DNA from: Rufibacter immobilis
Lineage (GTDB): Bacteria > Bacteroidota > Bacteroidia > Cytophagales > Hymenobacteraceae
Direction: 5' to 3'
NCBI RefSeq assembly: GCF_003721565.1
Contig: NZ_RJJE01000003.1
Coordinates: 62,001-126,000 of the forward strand
Length of the DNA stretch: 64,000 nucleotides
Position numbers and translations under genes: made by a program. This document shows, piece by piece, positions 1 to 6,932 of the stretch. The notes under the pieces were generated by a model that was not told the origin of the DNA, did no database searches, and worked only from the letters and a program-made list of their open reading frames with translations. How positions within the stretch are numbered: position 1 is the first letter of the stretch; every line of letters starts with the position of its first letter.

Positions 1-940
1 CATTGAGGTTACCACCGTGGCAGGAGCGTATTTGGTTCAGCACCTTATTGGCCCGGTCTGGGAAGGCTTTGTGAATCCAGTCTTCAAAGGTCTCGCCCAC
101 CGCCCCGTTCAGCCGCACAATGGTGTACGCCGCAGACAAGGCTCCCGCGGCAGCGGAGGCCGCCAGAATAGCCGGCACTTCCTGGTCGTTGAGCCCCGGA
201 ATAATGGGCGCCACCATCACGTTCACCGGAATACCCGCCTCAGACAAAGCCTTCACTACCTGCAACCGCTTTGCCCCGGTGGCGGTGCGGGGCTCCAGCT
301 TCTGCCTTAGTTCCTCTTGCAGGGTAGTGATGGAAACATTGACGTGCACTAGTTGGTGCTGGTTCAGTTGGGTGAGCAAATCAAGGTCGCGCAGGATCAA
401 GGCATTCTTGGTGATGATGCTGACCGGGTGCCGGTACTGCAACAGTACTTCCAGAAGTTGGCGGGTGATTTTCTTCTTCGCTTCTATGGGTTGGTAGCAG
501 TCTGTGTTACCCGCCAGCATGATGGGCCGCACCACCCATTTAGGGTGCTCCAGCTGCGCCCGCAGTACCTGAGGCGCGTTCTCTTTTACAATGATCTTCT
601 GCTCAAAATCCAGTCCGGCCCCTAGCCCCCAATAGGGGTGGGTATTGCGGGCGTAGCAATAAACACAGCCATGCTCGCAGCCCTGGTACGGGTTCATGGA
701 ATACATCAAACCCAGGTCTGGGGAGTCTACCTCGTTCACTATCGTTTTAGGGTATTCCAGGAAAAATTGAGTAACAGACTTCTGCTCCCAGGGCTCATCC
801 AGGCCTTCCAGATGCTCTACTACATATTCGTTTTTGAGGTAAGGGTTGGTGGGGTTGTATTGGGCTCCCCTACCCTTGGCCAACTCCCTGTCTTGGAAGG
901 GCCGGTTTCTCTGCCGGTCTTTTGAAGCGCCTGTTTCCAT
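1..940 (-). CDS. PA0069-family radical SAM protein (3' end outside window)
   Basis: Reading leftwards from the ATG at 940 gives an open frame of 313 codons that runs off the window edge. Around residue 91 it carries GCEHGCVYCYAR, the CxxxCxxC site that holds the radical SAM 4Fe-4S cluster in the form typical of PA0069/Rv2578c proteins (spore photolyase-like superfamily). The N-terminus (residues 1-60) is charged and contains NPTNPYLKNEY, as in that family. Substrate is unknown. A short palindrome AGCTAA-N5-TTAGCT (941-957) lies directly before the start and might be an operator. It is transcribed away from the lipoprotein gene at 1231. Confidence 0.88.
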   Translation of the reverse strand, partial: METGASKDRQRNRPFQDRELAKGRGAQYNPTNPYLKNEYVVEHLEGLDEPWEQKSVTQFFLEYPKTIVNEVDSPDLGLMYSMNPYQGCEHGCVYCYARNTHPYWGLGAGLDFEQKIIVKENAPQVLRAQLEHPKWVVRPIMLAGNTDCYQPIEAKKKITRQLLEVLLQYRHPVSIITKNALILRDLDLLTQLNQHQLVHVNVSITTLQEELRQKLEPRTATGAKRLQVVKALSEAGIPVNVMVAPIIPGLNDQEVPAILAASAAAGALSAAYTIVRLNGAVGETFEDWIHKAFPDRANKVLNQIRSCHGGNLN

Positions 941-1230
941 AGCTAAAAATATTAGCTATTTTATTATTCTGCAAGAAAAGCTATAAATTTTAGCAATAGT
1001 TATCCGGTACGTTTCTCCTCCAAAAGCCTATGCTTTTGTTTTCACCAGAGGGTAGAAACCGGCTTAAACCAGAAGGAGAGCATCAGCAGATTCCCTTAGG
1101 GCGGCGTACGTGTTTATACGTATTTTTTAATTTTTACCTTGATTATTCACAACTGAGGCAGACTAAATAAATTGCAATCTCGTAGGAAGAGGCATGTATT
1201 TATACTTCACACTTAACCTTTCACTTAGCT

Positions 1231-1662
1231 ATGAAAATTAACGCATTAAATTGGAGTGCTGCGTGCGCTCTGGCGGCAATGATGGCTTTCTCTTCCTGCG
1301 GCGGTAGCGGCAACCAAGAAGACCAGGCCAATGGCACTACCACAGACAACACTTCAGTTGACAGTGGCACCATGAACGATGGCACCAGCACAACCACTGA
1401 CATGGGTGGCGGCACAGACACCATGGGCACTACCGGCGGAGGCATGGGTACTACGGGTACTACCGCTGGCACCACCACTGGCGGTGGAACTACCGGTGGC
1501 GGAACTACCGGCACCACAGGTACTACCGGAACTACCGGAGGTGGCACCACTGGCACTACCGCTGGCGGAACTACCGGCACTACTGGTACTACCGGAACCA
1601 CTGGAACCACGGGTGGCGGCACTACTGGTGGAACAACCGGCGGCGGAACCACTGGCCGTTAA
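1231..1662 (+). CDS. Gly/Thr-repeat lipoprotein of unknown function
   Basis: 143 aa. The N-terminus has Lys at residue 3, a hydrophobic stretch and a Cys near residue 23 (AFSSC), so it is probably a lipoprotein exported by Sec. From about residue 60 the protein consists almost only of Gly and Thr in GTT, GGT and GTTG units, encoded by a short tandem repeat (about 1430-1660). Such tracts are flexible and prone to length change. The reverse strand is also open here because of the simple repeat, but that frame has no start context or recognisable product. It ends at a strong bidirectional terminator shared with the cytochrome gene. Function unknown. Confidence 0.7.
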   Translation: MKINALNWSAACALAAMMAFSSCGGSGNQEDQANGTTTDNTSVDSGTMNDGTSTTTDMGGGTDTMGTTGGGMGTTGTTAGTTTGGGTTGGGTTGTTGTTGTTGGGTTGTTAGGTTGTTGTTGTTGTTGGGTTGGTTGGGTTGR

Positions 1663-1702
1663 TCTGGCAGGCTGAGCTTTCAAGGCATCAGCCTGAGATA
1701 AC

Positions 1703-1748
1703 AAAAAAGGAGCGCCACCCTGGCATTAGGGTCGCGCTCCTTTTTTTT
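1703..1748. terminator. Bidirectional terminator
   Basis: Stem AAAAAAGGAGCGC paired with GCGCTCC followed by eight T. It has A/T runs on both sides and lies between the convergent lipoprotein (+) and cytochrome c (-) genes. Confidence 0.85.
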
Positions 1749-1772
1749 AGTGCCTGTTGCCTTTTAAAACAT

Positions 1773-2174
1773 CTACGGGCAGTTCTTCACTTGTTCCCGT
1801 ATTTCGCCAAAGGATACCCGCTGCTGCGGCGACTTGAATTCTTTGTGCAGGTAGTTGATGATATTGGTAAGGTCTGCCTCCGTTAGCTGCGGATTTCCCG
1901 GCATGGCCTGGTTGTACTGCTTCCCGTTGACCAGGATAGGCCCCTGGATTCCCTTCTTGATTAGGCAAGCCAACAGATCACGGTTTTTCTCCACGTAATC
2001 TGAATTCACCAGCGGCGGAATTACCCCCCGCAGCCCTTCGCCGTTCTCCAGGTGGCAACTGGCGCAGTGGCGGCCATACAGTAACTCCCCCTCCTGGCCC
2101 CGTTCCGTAAAACAGGCCGAGAGCAGAATCCCCAAAAAACAGGCCAACAAAATACTCTTGGCAGGTAAAGACAT
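1773..2174 (-). CDS. Membrane-anchored c-type cytochrome
   Basis: 133 aa. A lipobox LLSAC (Cys21) points to a lipoprotein outside the inner membrane. CASCH at residues 37-41 is the covalent heme c site, and Met91 in QAMPG is the likely distal ligand, so this is a single-heme class I cytochrome of normal length. It is the last gene of a three-gene operon: start codon 3 bp after the stop of the SCO gene, which itself overlaps the gene before it. The context suggests electron transfer next to a copper-handling SCO protein. The redox partner is not in the window. Confidence 0.9.
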   Translation of the reverse strand: MSLPAKSILLACFLGILLSACFTERGQEGELLYGRHCASCHLENGEGLRGVIPPLVNSDYVEKNRDLLACLIKKGIQGPILVNGKQYNQAMPGNPQLTEADLTNIINYLHKEFKSPQQRVSFGEIREQVKNCP

Positions 2175-2177
2175 AGG

Positions 2178-2825
2178 CTATTTCTCTTTCTCGGCGAGCA
2201 GCACGTCCATATCGCGCAGCAGTTTGTCTACGTCTTCGGCATTGGTGCCGTCATAATGCCCACGTATGCGGCGTTGCCCGTCCACGAGCAGGAAGGCACC
2301 GCTGTGCTCAAAGCCGCCGGGCACCGTGTTGTCTACCATGGCACTGGTAAAGTAGTGCTTCTGGGCCATGTCTAAAATAGTGTCGCGGTTGCCCGTCAGG
2401 AAATGCCAGGTGCTGCTCTTCACCCCCAGGCGCTGGGCATAGTCGCGCAGCACGGCCACGGTGTCATGGGTGGGGTCTATGGAGTGCGACAGCAGCGCCA
2501 CCTTTGGGTTGTCTTTGTATTTCTCATACACCCGCAGCATCTGGCTCTTCATTTTGGGGCAGATAGACGGGCAAGACGTGAAAAAGAAATCTGCGACGTA
2601 GATTTTGCCGGCCACCGTCTGCTGGGTCACCATCTGGCTGTCCTGGTCCAGGAACGCGAAGTCTGGGATGGAATGGTACAGCGTGTCTACCTGCGGTTTG
2701 CCGTCTACGGTGGTTACCTGCGGCTCCCGGGGCCCCAGAATAGGCAGTTTCTTCTGCTCCGTTGATGAAGTACAGCCATAGGCCAAGGCCAGGCCCAACC
2801 CAATGGCTACAAATGTGTTTCTCAT
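2178..2825 (-). CDS. SCO1/SenC family copper chaperone or thiol-disulfide protein
   Basis: 215 aa. Probable lipoprotein (LAYGC, Cys18) with a thioredoxin-like fold after residue 50. It keeps the three SCO copper ligands: Cys85 and Cys89 in CPSIC and His174 in FEHSG. SCO proteins deliver copper to cytochrome oxidase CuA or act as periplasmic thiol reductases. Its ATG overlaps the stop of the upstream lipoprotein gene (ATGA at 2822-2825), so translation is probably coupled. The downstream gene is a cytochrome c. Confidence 0.93.
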   Translation of the reverse strand: MRNTFVAIGLGLALAYGCTSSTEQKKLPILGPREPQVTTVDGKPQVDTLYHSIPDFAFLDQDSQMVTQQTVAGKIYVADFFFTSCPSICPKMKSQMLRVYEKYKDNPKVALLSHSIDPTHDTVAVLRDYAQRLGVKSSTWHFLTGNRDTILDMAQKHYFTSAMVDNTVPGGFEHSGAFLLVDGQRRIRGHYDGTNAEDVDKLLRDMDVLLAEKEK

Positions 2826-3247
2826 TTACTCGTATTTCTATAGTGGGCTTTAAGGGAATCTGCTGCCCGCAGGCTCTGCGCGATTTCCTGGCGCACCTTT
2901 TCAATTTTCACTTTCTCCTCCTCCAGGTAACGCAAGGCCTCTTCGGGAGCTTGGTCGTCTGGGTTGCGGTAGGCCCGCATCCATTGCATCATGCCTTCAT
3001 CGGCGCGCGCCAGGTGGTCTATACCTGTGGTTAAACTCCGCTGCGCCAGGGTGTCCTGCACCAACACAGAGTCTTTCAGATAGGCAAGATCTTTTCTGCC
3101 AGCGTACAAGGCTCCCATTTTGGCCATGGCCGAATCATGGAGGGCCAGCACTTCCTGTTGCAGCGTATCTACTTTCTGCTGCGGCGAGGGAGAGCAGGCG
3201 CTCCCCAGCAACGCAAAGCCAAACAGCGCAAGCCGAAGGTTCTTCAT
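2822..3247 (-). CDS. Coiled-coil lipoprotein, first gene of SCO operon
   Basis: 141 aa. Signal peptide with lipobox LLGSAC, then mostly helical, charged sequence (KVDTLQQEVLALHD, YLEEEKVKIEKVRQEI) that looks like a coiled coil. No enzyme motif is visible. Similar small helical lipoproteins accompany SCO genes in related bacteria, but I cannot name a function. It leads the operon, and a -7 box TACCTTTG lies 23 bp upstream. Confidence 0.75.
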   Translation of the reverse strand: MKNLRLALFGFALLGSACSPSPQQKVDTLQQEVLALHDSAMAKMGALYAGRKDLAYLKDSVLVQDTLAQRSLTTGIDHLARADEGMMQWMRAYRNPDDQAPEEALRYLEEEKVKIEKVRQEIAQSLRAADSLKAHYRNTSK

Positions 3248-3269
3248 GAGCGTATTCTTGATTTGGGTG

Positions 3270-3277
3270 CAAAGGTA
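3270..3277 (-). promoter_or_regulatory. Candidate -7 box of the SCO operon
   Basis: On the minus strand this reads TACCTTTG, matching the Bacteroidota -7 consensus TAnnTTTG, 23 bp before the start at 3247. I see no clear TTTG at -33. Confidence 0.5.
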
Positions 3278-3347
3278 GCCGCTACAGCGTTAGAACGCAC
3301 GGCTTTGGCCCAGATTATGCACGGTCTTGGAGACAAGGCTCCATCTA

Positions 3348-3384
3348 GTTTTGGCTTTATTCTGGAAAAACGGCCGCTAAACGC
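3348..3384. repeat. Palindromic repeat copy 1 (degenerate)
   Basis: Left arm GTTTTGGCTTTATTC is decayed. Right arm GGAAAAACGGCCGCTAAACGC is better kept. It lies in the gap upstream of the SCO operon. Confidence 0.6.
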
Positions 3385-3452
3385 AACCATAGCAAATTAT
3401 AGACCTACCCTGATCTGACCACTTCTCATTCACTTATTCAGACTAGCTTCCT

Positions 3453-3490
3453 GGTTTTTGCCCGTTTTTGAGAAAAGAGCCGCTAAACGG
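3453..3490. repeat. Palindromic repeat copy 2 (degenerate)
   Basis: The right arm AAAAGAGCCGCTAAACGG is clear and the left arm is largely lost. It is about 70 bp from copy 1 and close to the terminator at 3518. Confidence 0.6.
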
Positions 3491-3517
3491 CCATGCAACC
3501 GTTAGCCCGTAAAACAA

Positions 3518-3544
3518 AAGAGGCTGCCCTAAGGGCAGCCTCTT
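3518..3544 (-). terminator. Terminator of the Arg/Asp/Tyr-rich gene
   Basis: Perfect stem AAGAGGCTGCCC / GGGCAGCCTCTT with a 3-nt loop. On the minus strand it is followed by TTTGTTTT, 23 bp after the stop of the gene at 3567. Confidence 0.8.
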
Positions 3545-3566
3545 CTAAAACATCAACGTTACCAGT

Positions 3567-4556
3567 TTACCAACTGAAGTCATCGCCGGAAGGCGGTTGG
3601 GAGCCTTGGGTTCTCACGTGGCCACTCATGGGATCATAGCGGCGCTCGCGGTCATCTTTGGCTTTGAAGTTTCCGCCGTAGCCCCAGCTCAGGGAACCGG
3701 CCGTATTGCCGTAGTCTTCACTGCGGGTTCCTTCGCCCTGCTGGTTGTAGTGGTCGCGGGGGGCTTGGTTGTAATCCAGCTGGTTGCTGTACTCTGAGCG
3801 GGTGCGGCGGTCATAACCGCTGCTGTCCAGGTTGCCCAACTGCCGGCCGCGCTCGTACTCGCCGCGGTTGTAGTGCGACTGGGAATCGTCGTAGATCTCG
3901 TAGCGGCTGTCATCGCCCCGGCGGGAGATGTCGTTGGTGCCAATGTCGCGCACGCCGCCTCTGGAGCCGGCGCGGTCTGAGGGTTGCCAGCCTCTGGTAT
4001 TGTCGGCGCCGCGGCTTCCCGGACGGCCAGAGCCATCGTACTGCTCGCGTTCGCCGGGGGCGAAGCTGTTATGGTCGCGGTAGGCGCCGTACACCTGGCG
4101 GTTCACGTGGCGGTTTTCATCGCGGCCGTGGCCGCTGGCCCATTTAGACCCGTCTGAATTGTTGCCATGGTAGCCGTTGCTGGAAGAACCCCAGCCTTGC
4201 GCGCCGCCGTAGCTGCCCATGTTACCGTAGTTGCGGGTAGAGCCTTCCAGACCGTTGTTGTCTTCATGGGCGCCCATATTGTCAAAGCGTTCGCCGCGGC
4301 GGTTGGGGTCTCTGCCGTAGTCGCGGGGGAGCTCATGGTCTCTCTCGCGGCGTCTGTCTTCGGCGGAACCGCGGTATTGGTTGCTGCGGTAGTCGCGGCT
4401 TATGTCACGGTCATTGAAGTTCTGGCGGTTGAGGCGGTCATATTCGTTTCGGCGGTCGTTGTCCTGGCGGTAGGCGCCGCGGTACTGGTCCTCGTCTGCG
4501 CGCTGGTTATGTGAACGGCCGCGGCCGTAGTCCTGTGATCTATCGTTTCTGTTCAT
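3567..4556 (-). CDS. Low-complexity Arg/Asp/Tyr/Gly-rich protein
   Basis: 329 aa from the ATG at 4556 (an in-frame extension to 4580 lacks support). The whole protein is built of R, D, Y, N, G, S and Q with many RDY, DRR and YRG triplets, and no hydrophobic core, signal peptide or membrane segment is visible. It should be intrinsically disordered and may bind nucleic acid or phase-separate; this is inferred from composition only. It ends in SGDDFSW. The next gene upstream on the same strand encodes another disordered protein. No family recognised. Confidence 0.7.
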   Translation of the reverse strand: MNRNDRSQDYGRGRSHNQRADEDQYRGAYRQDNDRRNEYDRLNRQNFNDRDISRDYRSNQYRGSAEDRRRERDHELPRDYGRDPNRRGERFDNMGAHEDNNGLEGSTRNYGNMGSYGGAQGWGSSSNGYHGNNSDGSKWASGHGRDENRHVNRQVYGAYRDHNSFAPGEREQYDGSGRPGSRGADNTRGWQPSDRAGSRGGVRDIGTNDISRRGDDSRYEIYDDSQSHYNRGEYERGRQLGNLDSSGYDRRTRSEYSNQLDYNQAPRDHYNQQGEGTRSEDYGNTAGSLSWGYGGNFKAKDDRERRYDPMSGHVRTQGSQPPSGDDFSW

Positions 4557-4610
4557 GGTGTTAAACGTTAAGTGCAACAAACAGCTTCTGTTAACGGCAA
4601 GTGAGGGGTT

Positions 4611-4649
4611 GCGGTTTTGGGGCCGATTTTCCGAAAAAAGGCAAAAACC
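4611..4649. repeat. Palindromic repeat copy 3 (very degenerate)
   Basis: GCGGTTTTGGGGCCGATTTT then CCGAAAAAAGGCAAAAACC. It keeps the spacing and A/T centre of the repeat between two disordered-protein genes. Confidence 0.45.
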
Positions 4650-4670
4650 AGGTTTGCCGCGCCGCGTGCC

Positions 4671-4937
4671 TTATTTGGTGCGCAGGTTGTTGGCGTTGCT
4701 GCCGTCCAGTTCTGTGGTGTCTTCCTCGTCTTCGGCGGCCACGTTGCCTTCTGAGAATTTCCCCTCGGGCTCCTGGTCCAGGTAATCTGACTCTATTGCT
4801 TGCAGTTTGCTGCCGCCCATGTCTGGCTTGGCGGTTTGGTCATACTCAGAATTTCCGCCGGTGGTGGGCTGGGGATTCTCGTCGGGCAGTTTTTTGCTCT
4901 CGTCTGAGTTGGTGATGATGTCTTTCTCAATGGGCAT
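4671..4937 (-). CDS. Small acidic disordered protein
   Basis: 88 aa. Very acidic, with runs such as AAEDEEDTTELDG, and rich in Asp, Glu, Asn, Pro and Gly. No signal peptide or membrane segment. Probably cytosolic and unstructured. It precedes the Arg-rich protein at 3567-4556 on the same strand, with a degenerate palindromic repeat between them. An acidic/basic pair could interact, but nothing in the sequence proves it. Function unknown. Confidence 0.6.
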   Translation of the reverse strand: MPIEKDIITNSDESKKLPDENPQPTTGGNSEYDQTAKPDMGGSKLQAIESDYLDQEPEGKFSEGNVAAEDEEDTTELDGSNANNLRTK

Positions 4938-5025
4938 GGTTGTGTGCGTTAGGGCAAGCAGCCACTGTAGCCGCTTACGTGTTTGTACGCACCCCGCCAG
5001 AAAGGTTTATTACCAAATAATGAAG

Positions 5026-5073
5026 AAACCCGTTTAGGGGCTGTTTTTGGAAAAACGGCCCCTAAACGGGTTT
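5026..5073. repeat. Palindromic repeat copy 4, extended stem
   Basis: Arms of 23 bp (AAACCCGTTTAGGGGC on the left, mirrored on the right) with one G/A difference. The AAACC/GGTTT ends are specific to this copy. It sits just after the stop of the zinc-ribbon gene and may end its transcript. Confidence 0.9.
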
Positions 5074-5094
5074 TGCCTAAAAAATGGAGTTGGC

Positions 5095-5727
5095 TTAGTT
5101 CTCGCTGAAGGGCTCCAGCTTGATCTTCTCAATCATGAGGTATTTCTTGAACTCATGCAGCATGCGGGCCATCTCTTTGTCCTGCTCCTCCATCTGCTGC
5201 TTCTCTGCGTCTGCCGACTGGATGGCGGCCCGCAACTGCTCCAGGCTCACGGCCATGTGATCACGCGCCTCCTGGGCCCGGGTCTGCAAACCTTCCTCCA
5301 TCTGCTGAGACGCCAGGTTGGTATCCAGCTCCTGCAGGCAAAGCTCCAGAAACGGAATCATATCCCAGGGGTTGTTGGGGCGGTTCCAGGTGAACTCAAT
5401 ATTGCAGCGGCGGCATTTGTAGCGGTTCATTTTCCAGCCCAGTTCATTGCTCACCACCCCTGCCCGCTTGAGTAGATCCACTTTGCCACAGGTAGGGCAC
5501 TGGGCGTTGTCATCAATGATCCCTTTCAGGGTCTCGTGTTTTTCCAGGACCTGCTCCCTGAAGTCGGCGTGGTGGTATATTTTCTGGGTAAGGCGCTCAC
5601 AGGCGGCGTTCAGGTCTTCATGCTCCTGGGTAAGGGTTCCCTCGGCGGCCAGGCGTTCGCCTCTCTTCTTGAAGAACTGAATGAGCTTGATGACCTCCCT
5701 CTCGTTCTCGGTGATATTCTGCTTCAT
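5095..5727 (-). CDS. Coiled-coil protein with central zinc ribbon
   Basis: 210 aa. Helical, highly charged N-terminal part (1-75), a CPTCG...CRRC zinc ribbon around residues 80-110, then a long helical C-terminal part rich in Glu, Gln and Met (130-200) likely to be a coiled coil. No signal peptide. The four cysteines suggest a structural zinc or nucleic-acid contact. No named family recognised. A -7 box lies 23 bp upstream and palindromic repeat copy 4 lies directly downstream, so it is probably monocistronic. Confidence 0.75.
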   Translation of the reverse strand: MKQNITENEREVIKLIQFFKKRGERLAAEGTLTQEHEDLNAACERLTQKIYHHADFREQVLEKHETLKGIIDDNAQCPTCGKVDLLKRAGVVSNELGWKMNRYKCRRCNIEFTWNRPNNPWDMIPFLELCLQELDTNLASQQMEEGLQTRAQEARDHMAVSLEQLRAAIQSADAEKQQMEEQDKEMARMLHEFKKYLMIEKIKLEPFSEN

Positions 5728-5749
5728 GTAGCTTCTGCGTTATAGCCAT

Positions 5750-5757
5750 CAAAGGTA
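5750..5757 (-). promoter_or_regulatory. Candidate -7 box of the zinc-ribbon gene
   Basis: TACCTTTG on the minus strand, 23 bp before the start at 5727, the same spacing as for the SCO operon. No convincing -33 box. Confidence 0.5.
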
Positions 5758-5845
5758 CAAAAAAGCCGCCGCACCCGTACCCCGCTACACCTAAATAAGA
5801 TACACTCTGGTGGGGCGTTCAATTTCCCGTTTAGCACCCCAGTGC

Positions 5846-5884
5846 ACGGTTTGGCGCTGTTTTCAGAAAAAGAGCCGCTAAACG
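5846..5884. repeat. Palindromic repeat copy 5 (degenerate left arm)
   Basis: ACGGTTTGGCGCTGTTTTC paired imperfectly with GAAAAAGAGCCGCTAAACGC. A further half-copy (CCGTTTAGCACCCC) precedes it at 5827-5840. Confidence 0.65.
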
Positions 5885-6053
5885 CACAGAGCGGGCAGCG
5901 CCAAAACCGGCAACAGTGAAAAAATGAATGGAAGATGAGTGTTCAAAAGCCTACAAAAGAAGAGTTCTCCCCTTTACTTGCTGGCTGTCTCAGCAGACGA
6001 TGCGCATTCCTTAGCCAGGGAGTGACTTGTGCAAAAAGGGAATTGTACGGGAA

Positions 6054-6091
6054 CAAAAAAAGCCTCTCCTTCCATTGGAAGAAGAGGCTTT
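6054..6091 (-). terminator. Orphan minus-strand terminator
   Basis: Stem AAAGCCTCT/AGAGGCTTT plus inner CTTCC/GGAAG, ending in a seven-T run on the minus strand only. No protein gene upstream uses it, which is the main argument for the small RNA. Confidence 0.7.
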
Positions 6092-6250
6092 ACATAAGGT
6101 AGGGGCGGGCGGGGCAAAATGTCATTAGCATCTGTAGCATATCCCCCAATAAGCACCAGCACTTTTGACGCTCCTGCAATGCAGGAGTGACCCGCCGCCC
6201 CTTGATATTTTCCTAACCCTCACACAACAAACTGTCTTTGTTGTTTTAAC
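6054..6250 (-). ncRNA. Candidate structured small RNA of about 195 nt
   Basis: On the minus strand a -7 box (TACCTTTG, 6256-6263) is followed within about 10 nt by a hairpin ACAACAAA/TTTGTTGT (6224-6244), then a hairpin built on CTCCTGCA/TGCAGGAG (6171-6187), and finally a strong stem AAAGCCTCT/AGAGGCTTT with seven T (6054-6091), which is a normal intrinsic terminator. No credible protein gene lies between promoter and terminator: the 62-codon frame at 5974-6162 runs through the terminator hairpin and has no family features. The size fits a regulatory RNA. I cannot assign a known RNA family. Confidence 0.45.
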
Positions 6251-6263
6251 TGCGTCAAAGGTA

Positions 6264-6932
6264 ATAGCTATTTTTTTTCCTGCATGATTAATTCGGTGAG
6301 TTGGTCATTTTTCCAGTTAAACTTACCGCACCGCCAGTTGAACATTCTCAACTTACGGATTAATCTTCAGCGTTGGATTTTACAAGCTTTTCAGAAACTC
6401 AGAATAATTTTTTGAAAGCCAGAATATTGTCTGCGCCTTCATTATAGTACAATAATAAAAAATAGTAAGACAAAAAGCACTCATATTACTTAACTACAAT
6501 CAGATTATTGAAAAGTTTATATTTTAAATCTTTAATTATAAATCTACCTTTGACGTAATTATTGAACTAAAGTTTCAAAATTTAATGTTACTGCCCACAA
6601 ATACCCCCTTGTAACATTATTTTTCCTGTATTCAGGCTCAAGAGTGCTTACAAGAGACAAAGATCAAAATACCCAGTAAGTACAATTAAAAAAAGCTATA
6701 TATGAAACAGCCATACACTCTCTTTAGTCAATCAGTTTCTTTTTCTGATACCTACTGCTACCTCCAGCCTATAGCAGGCGCTGCCGTTTATCATTCCCCC
6801 GTGATTATAGGCCAGACGTCACCGCTCGCGGTTTAACCTTTTAAAGAATGGACACCTTAACCGCATAACCCTGCACCGTTGGTTTCCCCTCTTTCAAATA
6901 AAACTATAACCAAACATTTCTTAGCTGGCACC
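6264..6932. other. AT-rich leader and promoter region of the giant surface protein
   Basis: No protein gene is visible. The segment is clearly richer in A/T than its surroundings (especially 6400-6620). It holds a candidate promoter: TTTT at 6522, 19 bp, then TACCTTTG at 6545-6552. If used, the transcript of the gene at 6933 would carry a leader of about 370 nt. Confidence 0.4.

Noticed and set aside
1221-1652. Open frame on the minus strand opposite the Gly/Thr lipoprotein (Val/Pro repeats)
   Set aside because: It is the mirror of the simple repeat and has no signal peptide or known product; the plus-strand frame has a lipobox.
5974-6162. 62-codon minus-strand frame in the candidate RNA
   Set aside because: It reads through the terminator hairpin and shows no coding features.
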